Shown piece by piece: positions 1 through 5,907 of a stretch of 31,336 bases of DNA. The notes beneath the pieces are model-generated. The model did not search any database and was not told the DNA's origin. It worked only from the letters and a program-made list of their open reading frames with translations. Both the position numbers and the translations under genes were made by a program. Source of the stretch: a virus; the IMG/VR virus record IMGVR_UViG_3300032954_000054, positions 1 to 31,336 of that record; one strand, written 5' to 3'. Position 1 is the stretch's first letter. Each line of letters begins with the position of its first letter.

Positions 1-102
1 GTTAAGGTGAGGGAACAGGATGAGTATTACTTCGCGGGCAGAGAAGACGGCCACAACGCCTACCGAGAAGCCGCACTCCGCGTAATAGACGAAATGCCAT
101 GA
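1..102 (+). CDS. 3' end of an unidentified phage protein (partial)
   Basis: The first frame is open from the window edge to a TGA at 100-102 and encodes about 33 residues rich in charged amino acids, ending in DEMP. The start lies outside the window. Its stop overlaps the next gene's start as ATGA, the same junction used through the rest of this block, which supports it being real. The fragment is too short to assign a function. Confidence 0.6.
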   Translation, partial: VKVREQDEYYFAGREDGHNAYREAALRVIDEMP

Positions 103-452
103 AGATACAGACATTCATCGAGAAGGCGATAGAGGGAGGGTGGCGAAAAGACCTTACTGAGAAGCCGTTGTGTACGCCGGAGATTTCGTACCTCGTTCCC
201 GAAAAAGAGAAAGTCTACGGAGTATGGTTTCGCTGGGGTAAAAAGAATGAGCGGGGCGAACTGCATTCGGAGAGCCGCGAAATCCTCATGTACGAAATCC
301 TCCTAGACCCCGAAGCATGGAAAGCCGTGGGGAAGGTGGAGGGGTGGCCCGAAGCACTTGAACGGCAGGAAGCATGGAAAACCTACATGCACCGCATGAT
401 AGACGCGCTCGCCGAAGGTGGTACAATAAGTTCTTACTTAGAAACTCTATGA
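99..452 (+). CDS. Hypothetical phage protein, 117 aa
   Basis: This 117-residue protein begins MKIQTFIEKAIEGGW and is rich in Trp, Glu and Lys. It has no signal peptide, membrane segment or catalytic motif that I recognise. The FIEKAIEGGW opening resembles short early-region phage proteins that are often seen but not characterised. The start is fixed by an ATGA overlap with the upstream fragment, and the stop forms another ATGA overlap with the HNH-like gene. It probably belongs to an early or accessory operon. Coding status is confident; function is unknown. Confidence 0.75.
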   Translation: MKIQTFIEKAIEGGWRKDLTEKPLCTPEISYLVPEKEKVYGVWFRWGKKNERGELHSESREILMYEILLDPEAWKAVGKVEGWPEALERQEAWKTYMHRMIDALAEGGTISSYLETL

Positions 453-904
453 GAAACGACGTAAGCAACTACGACTATCAGTCAATTCACAAATGGATGC
501 GTGATACGCACGGAAAGGCAAGTATCTGCGAAAACGTGGACTGTGAGCGAAAGTCTACCCATTACGAGTGGGCGCTCAAAAGGGGGTTGAAGTACGGGAA
601 GGATAAACGGCTCTTTCTGCAACTCTGTAAGCCTTGTCATGTGCGGTACGACATGACCGACGAATGGCGTAAGAAAATCACGGAAGCAGGCCTCAAACGT
701 AAACGGCCTGATGTGGCCAAATATATGCGCGGCAATCAGTATGCACGAAAGATACCAGCACTAATTTCGTGCGGGTGGTGTTCGCTTCCAATGAAGCCGA
801 AGAACCGGGCCACTCGTTTCTGTTCAAAGAGTTGCGTGATGAAAGCCCGAAATGACGCCGCGCGTAAGTATCTAGACGCTATGAGCCTAACTAAAACAAA
901 CTGA
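449..904 (+). CDS. HNH-like zinc-binding endonuclease family protein, 151 aa
   Basis: I place the start at the ATG overlapping the previous stop (ATGA at 449-452). A longer frame from 374 exists, but it runs inside the upstream gene. The N-terminal half carries the pattern of small phage HNH proteins: an IHKWM segment, Cys27 and Cys32, a basic YEWALKRG segment, then LCKPCH at 59-64 giving Cys60, Cys63 and His64. The C-terminal part has a second Cys set, CGWC (108-111) followed by Cys125 and Cys129, likely a separate zinc ribbon. HNH proteins of this type nick or cut DNA and often sit beside packaging genes or act as free-standing homing enzymes. Here it is far from the terminase. The specific activity is inferred. 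Confidence 0.75.
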   Translation: MRNDVSNYDYQSIHKWMRDTHGKASICENVDCERKSTHYEWALKRGLKYGKDKRLFLQLCKPCHVRYDMTDEWRKKITEAGLKRKRPDVAKYMRGNQYARKIPALISCGWCSLPMKPKNRATRFCSKSCVMKARNDAARKYLDAMSLTKTN

Positions 905-907
905 AGT

Positions 908-1231
908 ATGGAGCTTAAATCACTTATCAAAGTATTGGAGAAACTGCCACAGGATTTGGTCGTGCCGAAGGGGTTCAGCAATCCTCATTCATGGCGTGGC
1001 ATCTATGCCGAACTCGCATTTGAGCCGACAGAGAATACTAAGGTCGCGGATATGCTGGCGGACGCGAAGTCTGCAATCGGCGCGACTTACGAAGGCTACA
1101 AGGGCGGCGACTTCACTATGGACGAAGATACTCGTGTTCATTTCGCTTACTACGGAAGCGCGGACGATGAGAGCGGAGAAATATTCGTCTCAATTATTGA
1201 AGCCCTCACCCCACAAGGGTCAATAAGATAA
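908..1231 (+). CDS. Conserved phage hypothetical protein, 107 aa
   Basis: This acidic 107-residue protein begins MELKSLIKVLEKLPQD. The opening, the SWRGIYAELAFEP segment and the EGYKGGDFTM segment match a widespread uncharacterised phage family that I recognise by sequence only; no function is established to my knowledge. It starts 3 nt after the HNH-like gene's stop, so it is translationally coupled. No membrane segment or enzyme motif is visible. Confidence 0.8.
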   Translation: MELKSLIKVLEKLPQDLVVPKGFSNPHSWRGIYAELAFEPTENTKVADMLADAKSAIGATYEGYKGGDFTMDEDTRVHFAYYGSADDESGEIFVSIIEALTPQGSIR

Positions 1232-1232
1232 T
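1227..1232 (+). promoter_or_regulatory. Possible -10 box for a leaderless start
   Basis: GATAAT (5 of 6 matches to TATAAT) lies 6 nt upstream of the ATG at 1239, so a transcript from it would begin at or very near the start codon. The stretch TAATCGGCGTATG recurs almost exactly at 5898-5910 before another small plus-strand gene. No good -35 hexamer is present at 16-18 nt spacing, and the box falls at the stop of the upstream gene, so it could be coincidental. Confidence 0.3.
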
Positions 1233-1238
1233 CGGCGT

Positions 1239-1436
1239 ATGCAAACTATCAAAAAGTGGTGGATGAAAATGAAGGCGCAAGGCGCGCTTGACCGAGTAGA
1301 GTCTCTTGAAAGAAACAGACGCTTTATTGACCCATTTTTCTTGGGCCAAACTAAATATGAAATAGAACGAGAGAAAAACAATGAGCGCCTACAAGAGGCC
1401 CGTGCGGAATTTGAGCGACTGAAACAATATCTCTAA
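1239..1436 (+). CDS. Hypothetical small basic phage protein, 65 aa
   Basis: This is a 65-residue, highly charged and probably largely helical protein (YEIEREKNNERLQEARAEFERL near the C terminus suggests a short coiled coil). It starts 7 nt after the upstream stop. No family is recognised. Its place in the small-gene chain and its normal codon structure support coding. Confidence 0.6.
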   Translation: MQTIKKWWMKMKAQGALDRVESLERNRRFIDPFFLGQTKYEIEREKNNERLQEARAEFERLKQYL

Positions 1437-1448
1437 CCCACCAATACC

Positions 1449-1661
1449 ATGACCAAAACATCTAGGGGGAAGGTAGATATAGGGCGAATGCTGTTCGGTC
1501 CATCCAAAAAAGAACGTGTCCTGAAAGTTATATACGCTCGCGCAGGCAAGTGGATGGATGTGTATATGAACAAAGGATACGGCCGGATTAACTCTCACCC
1601 AGGTCTAGGAGTACATGATGAACTCCTTGCCACTGCTCGCGAAATAGAGAAAATCCTATGA
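1449..1661 (+). CDS. Hypothetical phage protein, 70 aa
   Basis: This is a 70-residue basic protein (MTKTSRGKVDIGRMLFGPSKKER...). It has no membrane segment or known motif. It lies 12 nt after the previous gene, and its TGA stop overlaps the next start as ATGA at 1658-1661. Function is unknown. Confidence 0.6.
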   Translation: MTKTSRGKVDIGRMLFGPSKKERVLKVIYARAGKWMDVYMNKGYGRINSHPGLGVHDELLATAREIEKIL

Positions 1662-1822
1662 CCACCAACAAACCCAAGGGGAAGAAGACGGTGCGGGCGT
1701 GGGCGCATGTCGGTTTGACGAACGGCGCGATATATGAAGTTTCTCTCGAAAAAGAACACATATCATGCCTGCTCGGTAGAACCGATTGCATCGTTCCCGT
1801 TGAAATAATCTACGAAGTATGA
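1658..1822 (+). CDS. Hypothetical phage protein, 54 aa
   Basis: A short gene of 54 codons plus stop is linked by ATGA overlaps at both ends (1658-1661 and 1819-1822), which is the main evidence for it. The product starts MTTNKPKGKKTVRAW with a very basic first ten residues. The rest (GAIYEVSLEKEHISCLLG) looks like one small beta-rich domain with two cysteines. No function can be assigned. Confidence 0.6.
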   Translation: MTTNKPKGKKTVRAWAHVGLTNGAIYEVSLEKEHISCLLGRTDCIVPVEIIYEV

Positions 1823-2166
1823 ACCTCACCACCTTTCAGGAAGAAGTGCGGGCGCGTTTGCTGGAAAAAGAAACAGCATTGTTTGAGGTCGCTGTGAGTG
1901 GCAGTGGCGAGGGATGGAAGGAAAACTGGTTGGATATTTTTGACCTCCTCACCTCCTCCACCACAGAAGCGCACTCAATCGGCAAAGACGAGGGCATTGT
2001 GCTGGGGTTGAAGCGGGCGTTGGAGTTGTTGCCGGAAGCGAAGGGTAAAGCGCACCCACGCCCCACGGAACGGCCACAAGACTTGAACGATGAGTGGGAT
2101 GCCTGCCGCGCCGAAATAGAAACTGCACTCACCGCAGAACTTACCAGCCTAGAAAGGGGGATATGA
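1819..2166 (+). CDS. Hypothetical phage protein, 115 aa
   Basis: This is a 115-residue, acidic, mainly helical protein (MNLTTFQEEVRARLLEKE...) with no membrane span or metal site. It is joined to both neighbours by ATGA overlaps (1819-1822 and 2163-2166). The opposite-strand frame of similar length has poor composition and is rejected. Function is unknown. Confidence 0.7.
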   Translation: MNLTTFQEEVRARLLEKETALFEVAVSGSGEGWKENWLDIFDLLTSSTTEAHSIGKDEGIVLGLKRALELLPEAKGKAHPRPTERPQDLNDEWDACRAEIETALTAELTSLERGI

Positions 2167-2429
2167 GCAAAAAACAAAGCGACATGATGATGGGGAATGA
2201 GCGGGCACGGAAGCGCGAGCCATTGATGACTACACGCGAACGTTTTCTCGGAGCATTAGTGAACGCCCTTAATTGTTCGCACACGAACGATGAAATCCTT
2301 GAGGTGATGGAAGCGCTTAATGCTGACCACGCCGCGCAACGGATGCGGGAGGTGTACTTCAAGGACAAGCGAAAGGGCACGAGAGAAAGTGCCTTAGAAG
2401 ACGTTCGGGCGTATAGGAATTTCCACTAA
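2163..2429 (+). CDS. Hypothetical phage protein, 88 aa
   Basis: The start is set at the ATG overlapping the preceding stop (ATGA), giving 88 residues (MSKKQSDMMMGNERARKREP...). A longer in-frame extension to 2094 would lie inside the upstream gene and is unlikely. The protein is basic and helical with no recognisable domain. Confidence 0.6.
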   Translation: MSKKQSDMMMGNERARKREPLMTTRERFLGALVNALNCSHTNDEILEVMEALNADHAAQRMREVYFKDKRKGTRESALEDVRAYRNFH

Positions 2430-2444
2430 CCACTCACTAAGCGT

Positions 2445-2675
2445 ATGAATGAAGAACTATTGGCGCGGTTTAGGCATCTCTGCGATGAAAAGAAATGGGT
2501 CATTCCGCGAGAACATCAGGAAACTATAGTGCAATTTCTCACGGCGGACACCCTCCCCAAGAAAGAAGTTGCGAGGGTGATTGAGGAGACAATTCAAAAG
2601 GAGCGTTATTCGGGCGCGCCGCATGCTTTGAATGTGCTCTCCAAAGCACTCGGGCTGGGGGAAGAAAGTGTATGA
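2445..2675 (+). CDS. Hypothetical phage protein, 76 aa
   Basis: This 76-residue helical protein starts MNEELLARFRHLCDEKKW and contains amphipathic segments (VARVIEETIQKER). It starts 15 nt after the upstream stop, and its own stop overlaps the next gene as ATGA (2672-2675). No family is recognised. Confidence 0.65.
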   Translation: MNEELLARFRHLCDEKKWVIPREHQETIVQFLTADTLPKKEVARVIEETIQKERYSGAPHALNVLSKALGLGEESV

Positions 2676-2803
2676 GCGAAAATCACAAACACACATGGGT
2701 TGCGCCAAGTCGGGGGAGCTACAACCGCATTCACTCAAATTTGGAGTGTTCGCAGTGTCACGCGACCAAGAAATATAGTATTTACCAAAAGAACTATAAC
2801 TGA
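2672..2803 (+). CDS. Very small Cys/His protein, 43 aa
   Basis: This is a 43-codon frame beginning with an ATGA overlap. The product is MSENHKHTWVAPSRGSYNRI and onward, with a CSQC pair near residues 26-29 plus several histidines, so it could be a minimal zinc-binding knuckle. An alternative 80-aa frame from 2700 to 2942 reads across this gene and the next. I prefer the two short genes because of the ATGA coupling here and the clean membrane segment in the next. Confidence 0.5.
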   Translation: MSENHKHTWVAPSRGSYNRIHSNLECSQCHATKKYSIYQKNYN

Positions 2804-2811
2804 CGGAGGGT

Positions 2812-2958
2812 ATGGAGAAACTTATCGGGCAAGCCTTCTTGGGATTCGCAATCGCCTACGCGCTATTTCTGCCTATCGGTCTGATAGAGTGGGCGCGGGA
2901 TTCTCTGATAAAAAGTCCGTGCGTTTATTCAGCTTCAACTAGCGTCTGTACCCTATGA
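2812..2958 (+). CDS. Single-span small membrane protein, 48 aa
   Basis: This 48-residue product has one hydrophobic segment (AFLGFAIAYALFLPIGLIEW, about residues 8-27) followed by a charged tail. A GGAGGG sits just upstream of the ATG, closer than ideal for a ribosome binding site. The stop forms an ATGA overlap with the gene at 2955. A tiny membrane protein in an early phage block could act in superinfection exclusion or regulation, but no sequence family supports that. Confidence 0.55.
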   Translation: MEKLIGQAFLGFAIAYALFLPIGLIEWARDSLIKSPCVYSASTSVCTL

Positions 2959-3179
2959 ACCCCAACAAAAACACTCCGAAATCAGGATATGGAAATCTAA
3001 CGAACTTTATTCGGTTTTCCCGAGTGATTATGATTGAACACCAGGAGGGCGACGGGACGGAGGAAAATCCTCTCCGAGCTATCCGGACATTTTTTACTCC
3101 CGAAGGAGAGTTGTTGAATCGTATAGACCCGTTCAAAAAAGAACAGTTCGATGAAGATACTGGCCATTTTCTCGGCTAA
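2955..3179 (+). CDS. Hypothetical phage protein, 74 aa; last gene of the plus-strand block
   Basis: This 74-residue soluble protein starts MNPNKNTPKSGYGNLTNF and has a C-terminal half rich in Glu and Asp. It starts with an ATGA overlap and ends 6 nt before the hairpin at 3186. It closes the plus-strand block; beyond it the main coding direction changes to minus. No function is recognised. Confidence 0.6.
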   Translation: MNPNKNTPKSGYGNLTNFIRFSRVIMIEHQEGDGTEENPLRAIRTFFTPEGELLNRIDPFKKEQFDEDTGHFLG

Positions 3180-3185
3180 AAAGAA

Positions 3186-3201
3186 GGAGCCAGAAGGCTC
3201 C
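3186..3201 (-). terminator. Rho-independent terminator for the 3201-3401 gene
   Basis: A perfect 6-bp stem GGAGCC/GGCTCC with a 4-nt loop is followed, reading the minus strand, by TTCTTTTT. It overlaps the stop codon of the minus-strand gene. Reading plus, the stem is followed by TAAGCTCG, so it would be a poor terminator for the plus-strand operon. Confidence 0.65.
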
Positions 3202-3401
3202 TAAGCTCGATATCGCTGAAGTTTATCCAGTTCACGAAGGTAGCGGGTGACATAGAGAGGAAGTTCATTCCACCGGAGATACCAGGCATAGTCGCTTTTG
3301 TGGTTTCCCGGAGAAAGAGCCAGTCCGTGCCGTTCCCGGGCTTCTCTGAATATCCCTTCCGCATCTGTGTGACGTAGTTTTGCGGCTTCTTCAAGCGTCA
3401 T
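3201..3401 (-). CDS. Hypothetical small helical protein, 66 aa
   Basis: This 66-residue product begins MTLEEAAKLRHTDAEGIF and contains WYLRWNELPLYVTRYLREL. It looks like a small helical, possibly DNA-binding or regulatory protein, but I recognise no family. It has one of the best ribosome binding sites in the window (GGAGGT, 5 nt before the ATG) and its own -10-like box, and it ends in an intrinsic terminator, so it is probably a single-gene transcript. An overlapping frame at 3176-3394 lacks these signals and is rejected. Confidence 0.65.
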   Translation of the reverse strand: MTLEEAAKLRHTDAEGIFREARERHGLALSPGNHKSDYAWYLRWNELPLYVTRYLRELDKLQRYRA

Positions 3402-3418
3402 AGTACACCTCCGATTTC

Positions 3419-3424
3419 ACTATA
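3419..3424 (-). promoter_or_regulatory. Putative -10 box for the 3201-3401 gene
   Basis: TATAGT on the minus strand lies about 18 nt upstream of the ATG, and the GGAGGT ribosome binding site lies between them. No strong -35 is seen at the usual spacing. It sits back to back with a plus-strand promoter candidate at 3438-3466. Confidence 0.35.
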
Positions 3425-3437
3425 CACTCACTGTCTC

Positions 3438-3466
3438 TTGACGGAGGTAAATTATCCCCTAATTAT
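3438..3466 (+). promoter_or_regulatory. Putative sigma70-type promoter for the candidate RNA at 3473-3595
   Basis: TTGACG (5 of 6 matches to the -35 consensus) is separated by 17 nt from AATTAT (4 of 6 matches to the -10). A transcript would start near 3473 and run into a region with no convincing plus-strand gene but clear RNA secondary structure and a terminator. Confidence 0.45.
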
Positions 3467-3472
3467 GAAAAT

Positions 3473-3595
3473 GGCCGCTCTGAATCGAGAAACGAGAGAC
3501 ACCAAGGATAAGGCGTGCCGCCTCCAATAGTCTCGGACGTCTCGTGAAGGCTCCTTACACAGCTAGGGAGCCTCGGCCTATTTCCAGCCGTTTTT
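3473..3595 (+). ncRNA. Candidate structured small RNA, about 120 nt
   Basis: Between the putative promoter and a U-run, the plus strand can form nested helices: CGAGA (3486-3490) with TCTCG (3540-3544), GAGAC (3496-3500) with GTCTC (3530-3534), and inside them GGCG/CGCC (3512-3522). Two 3' hairpins follow: AGGCTCC/GGAGCCT (3548-3573) and CGGC/GCCG (3574-3590), then five T. No known RNA family is recognised. The only plus-strand frame here is about 21 codons from 3465 and lacks a well-spaced ribosome binding site. The RNA would be antisense to the last codons of the lytic enzyme gene at 3578. Structure was assessed by eye only. Confidence 0.4.
3548..3595 (+). terminator. Double-hairpin terminator of the candidate RNA
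   Basis: A 7-bp hairpin (3548-3573) is followed by a 4-bp GC hairpin (3574-3590) and TTTTT (3591-3595) on the plus strand. On the minus strand there is no U-run after the stems, so the element fits plus-strand termination better. Confidence 0.45.
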
Positions 3596-3991
3596 GACTT
3601 CAATATCGTAGCAATGGAAAGTGTGGGGATTCTTCGCATATTCTTTCGCGGCCCAAGGAATGGCGAATGTCGGGTCCTGTGCTTGTTCCCGCGTTATTTC
3701 GGGATGAGAGGGGATGTTGATTTGTGCCGCGCCCCAACTATCTTCCTTCCCGTTGGGCCCTGTCGGGTCAGGAACCTGACTTTGTATGGCAACATCTTGG
3801 AAATTTCCCGATTCGCAGCTAAGAGTTTTATAAAAGGTTCCATAGTTTATATGTTCATTCTGCGCTGCTGTTTTTATGAGTTCATCAACATCTACAACCT
3901 GCGTAACCTCCTGCGCATGAGCGATTTCAGGAGAAAGAGTGCTACTTACCGGCGCTGTCACTAACGCCAGGAATAGAGCGAAGGGTATTAT
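3578..3991 (-). CDS. Exported lysozyme-fold lytic transglycosylase-like protein; probable AUA start
   Basis: This is a peptidoglycan-cleaving enzyme of the SLT/lysozyme fold. The catalytic Glu lies in TLSCESGNF, followed by a DSWGAAQINI motif and a C-terminal helix WAAKEYAKN. The only standard start is GTG at 3961 (127 aa), but the in-frame codons just upstream encode a hydrophobic run, IIPFALFLALVTAPVSS, leading to AHA-QE, a good signal peptidase site. No ATG, GTG or TTG can include it. An AUA at 3991 overlaps the holin stop as ATAA, mimicking the ATGA junctions used elsewhere. I therefore extend the gene to 3991 (137 aa). The holin lies directly upstream, making a lysis pair. Enzyme class is fairly sure; the start is inferred. 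Confidence 0.7.
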   Translation of the reverse strand: MIPFALFLALVTAPVSSTLSPEIAHAQEVTQVVDVDELIKTAAQNEHINYGTFYKTLSCESGNFQDVAIQSQVPDPTGPNGKEDSWGAAQINIPSHPEITREQAQDPTFAIPWAAKEYAKNPHTFHCYDIEVKNGWK

Positions 3992-4206
3992 ACCTTTCTA
4001 ACCTTGACGGCCCCGAACAGGGCCGCCCCGGTGCTAGCCTTTATGCTTGATTCGACAGCCGAAGCAACCGCCACCACGAGTGAAACCACAAGCGGAGGAA
4101 AGACGCCGGTAAGGTGCGTTGCATCGCTGAAATACGCTGCAATCGCTCCGAACACAACAAGCATAAGACCCTTTAGAAATCCTGATAGTGCTGGACTTAT
4201 TTCCAT
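3988..4206 (-). CDS. Holin-like protein, 72 aa, two membrane spans
   Basis: This 72-residue protein has two hydrophobic segments (about residues 11-27 and 37-55) joined by a short loop, and ends in the basic tail KVRKV. Size, topology and position between two lysozyme-fold genes fit a class II holin, which would permeabilise the inner membrane to time lysis. Sequence alone does not place it in a named holin family. Its TAA stop overlaps the putative AUA start of the downstream enzyme. Confidence 0.65.
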   Translation of the reverse strand: MEISPALSGFLKGLMLVVFGAIAAYFSDATHLTGVFPPLVVSLVVAVASAVESSIKASTGAALFGAVKVRKV

Positions 4207-4236
4207 AGGGTAAGTATGTATGCTAGGAGTTGGTAG

Positions 4237-4767
4237 TCAAGACGTTTTCCCCAGGAGCCACATTGAGCTAGAAGGGTCAAGCCATGTCCGGTACGCGCCA
4301 GAACTGTACGAAACCCACTGTTTAAGCTGGCCTTTTTTGTACATATCTATCATCCATTCTACGGCTTTATCTGGATTGTTTACGATGTAGTTTGTAGATG
4401 GGAACTCCTTGTGCGGCCCAACGTGAAACCAATCGTTTATCTGGCAAATTCCCCAATCAGTGCTCCATATTTTTCCACCCTTATCACGATTAAAACATTT
4501 AGCATTATTGTCAAACCGGCTTTCCTGAAATATACATGCACAGATGAGATTCTTTTCGGCCACAGAAAGCCCTAGATTGTCACAGGTGACCCGTGTGGCA
4601 TGATATGCGTGCTGTGGGGTATCCCATAGCAAAGTCTCGTCCTGGGTGGCATTTTGAGGCGCTGGTGACGTTATAGGGACCTCGGTGACAGTATTATCAG
4701 TGCTGGGCATATTCCACTTAAAAAGTTTCCCTATAAAGCTCATTATACCAAGAATTATCGTATCCAT
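4237..4767 (-). CDS. Lysozyme-fold endolysin with N-terminal membrane anchor, 176 aa
   Basis: The catalytic domain shows Glu82 in CIFQESRFDNNA, then STDWGICQIND near 102-111 and a C-terminal SSGAYRTWL, the layout of lysozyme/transglycosylase SLT-like proteins. Three cysteines (at about 76, 78 and 91) could form a disulfide in an exported protein. The N terminus (MDTIILGIMSFIGKLF) is a short hydrophobic segment that could act as a signal-arrest or membrane anchor. The start overlaps the peptidase stop by 13 nt. It probably degrades host peptidoglycan at lysis together with the gene at 3578. Confidence 0.75.
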   Translation of the reverse strand: MDTIILGIMSFIGKLFKWNMPSTDNTVTEVPITSPAPQNATQDETLLWDTPQHAYHATRVTCDNLGLSVAEKNLICACIFQESRFDNNAKCFNRDKGGKIWSTDWGICQINDWFHVGPHKEFPSTNYIVNNPDKAVEWMIDMYKKGQLKQWVSYSSGAYRTWLDPSSSMWLLGKTS

Positions 4768-5633
4768 GCGCCTGTTTTTATGAGGTCAATCATCTGTTGA
4801 AGGAGTCCTATGAGCTTCTGATAGAGGCCAATGAGCGTGTTTTCACGGGAAACCTCTTCATCAGTCTTACGGCTCATGGTATAGAGAATGGCCGACTGGA
4901 AGTCTTGAAAGACATCTTTGTAATAAGGGGCGTAGGTATCGAATATCTTAGAGACACCATCCTGGTCGTACATGAGAGTCCAGTGACAGTCAGATTGTCC
5001 TAAAGACTTCTCGTACAGGCCATTTACTGGGTCATTCCAGGCATATACAGATACGCAGACTACCCCGCGTTCCAACGCCGCCTGTATTTTCTCAAGCTTC
5101 TCACTCATGGTAATTTGGCCGGAAACGTCATTAAAAACCCATTCTCGCTGTAGATTTATATACTTTGTGCAATCCTCGGCCAGTTTCTTGAAATCATCCG
5201 TCATCGGCTTCGGGTGATAGAACTCGTCCCAGGTGCGTATTTTGTCGTCAAAAGGAAGGACGTTTTCAGGAATGACACCATTAGATGCTATAGAATTTGC
5301 GGAAGTGAAGGGCGAGCCTCCTTCTGGGCCTATATTTGCACAAATAGCATTGAATCGTTCAGAACAGTTCTTGGGGAAATCGGTATCTTTTAGTACGCCA
5401 TCCGCCTTTAGTTTGTTCGCTACCGTCTCCCAGGCCTTTAAGGCATTTGCGATAGTGCAGTCCTCGGGTTCTATGTATCTATTGCTCTGGTCCTCTGGTG
5501 CTGGGAGATATTGTTTCCATCCGTGACCCCCCGGCATGAGAATGACAGCGCCATAGCGTTCGGTGAGCTTTTTTGACCCGAGAAAATAATGGTCTGGGGC
5601 GGTTGGTTCAGGTTTGTATCCAGTGTGTTTCAT
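4755..5633 (-). CDS. Papain-like cysteine peptidase family protein, 292 aa
   Basis: I start it at the ATG overlapping the upstream stop as ATGA (5630-5633) rather than at the in-frame codon at 5660. Candidate catalytic residues are Cys59 in EPEDCTIANA, His217 in SDCHWTLMYD and Asp232 in KIFDTYAPY, the order of a papain-like (Cys-His-Asp/Asn) fold. A GVVCVSVYAWND segment matches a family I have seen mainly in Patescibacteria and their phages. The C-terminal 40 residues are amphipathic (LYQKLIGLLQQMIDLI). Beside lysozymes and a holin, it may cleave peptide cross-links or a host surface protein; maturation of virion proteins is an alternative. Substrate unknown. Confidence 0.6.
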   Translation of the reverse strand: MKHTGYKPEPTAPDHYFLGSKKLTERYGAVILMPGGHGWKQYLPAPEDQSNRYIEPEDCTIANALKAWETVANKLKADGVLKDTDFPKNCSERFNAICANIGPEGGSPFTSANSIASNGVIPENVLPFDDKIRTWDEFYHPKPMTDDFKKLAEDCTKYINLQREWVFNDVSGQITMSEKLEKIQAALERGVVCVSVYAWNDPVNGLYEKSLGQSDCHWTLMYDQDGVSKIFDTYAPYYKDVFQDFQSAILYTMSRKTDEEVSRENTLIGLYQKLIGLLQQMIDLIKTGAWIR

Positions 5634-5893
5634 CGTTGTATTGAATGATTTATCACCCACATGACTGCTCCCCCTATCGCAGCGATTGCAATGACAAACG
5701 CCGAAACCCCTACCAAAAACTTCTTTGAAAAGAGGATTCCGTTATAGGCGTCGGTGAGTGGGGCGAGAGCCATAGCGAGGGCATCGACTTTCTTTTCTAC
5801 TCGTTCAATGCTCTCTCGGATTTCAGCGAAGTGCCGTTCATCGTCCTTTGCGTGCTCTTTAAACTGTTCCTGTAGCGTTTCGAGTTCATTCAT
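5630..5893 (-). CDS. Coiled-coil protein with C-terminal membrane span, 87 aa
   Basis: Residues 1-45 are a charged helical coiled coil (ETLQEQFKEHAKDDERHFAEI), followed by a hydrophobic span (FLVGVSAFVIAIAAIGGAVMW) and a short tail. This layout is typical of phage lysis-region membrane proteins, often called holin- or spanin-like, though no specific family is certain. The stop overlaps the peptidase start as ATGA. It is the first minus-strand gene of the lysis module. Confidence 0.65.
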   Translation of the reverse strand: MNELETLQEQFKEHAKDDERHFAEIRESIERVEKKVDALAMALAPLTDAYNGILFSKKFLVGVSAFVIAIAAIGGAVMWVINHSIQR

Positions 5894-5895
5894 GG

Positions 5896-5901
5896 TATAA
5901 T
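5896..5901 (+). promoter_or_regulatory. -10 box giving a probable leaderless transcript
   Basis: A perfect TATAAT ends 6 nt before the ATG at 5908, so transcription from it would start at or next to the A of the ATG. There is no Shine-Dalgarno sequence in between. The -35 region is poor. It lies in the short gap behind the divergent gene at 5893. Confidence 0.5.
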
Positions 5902-5907
5902 TGGCGT

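Noticed and set aside
2700-2942. 80-aa plus-strand frame
   Set aside because: It overlaps two shorter frames supported by ATGA coupling and a membrane span; its own composition is Arg-rich without structure.
3176-3394. Alternative minus-strand frame overlapping 3201-3401
   Set aside because: It lacks the GGAGGT site that matches the ATG at 3401, and it would run through the terminator hairpin.
3473-3545. tRNA gene in the structured region at 3473-3595
   Set aside because: Length is similar, but I find no acceptor stem with a proper T-loop (GTTCRANNC) or D-loop pattern.
3614-3964. Plus-strand 116-aa frame antisense to the secreted lytic enzyme
   Set aside because: The minus strand carries a clear lysozyme-fold motif and signal peptide; the plus frame has implausible composition and no ribosome binding site.
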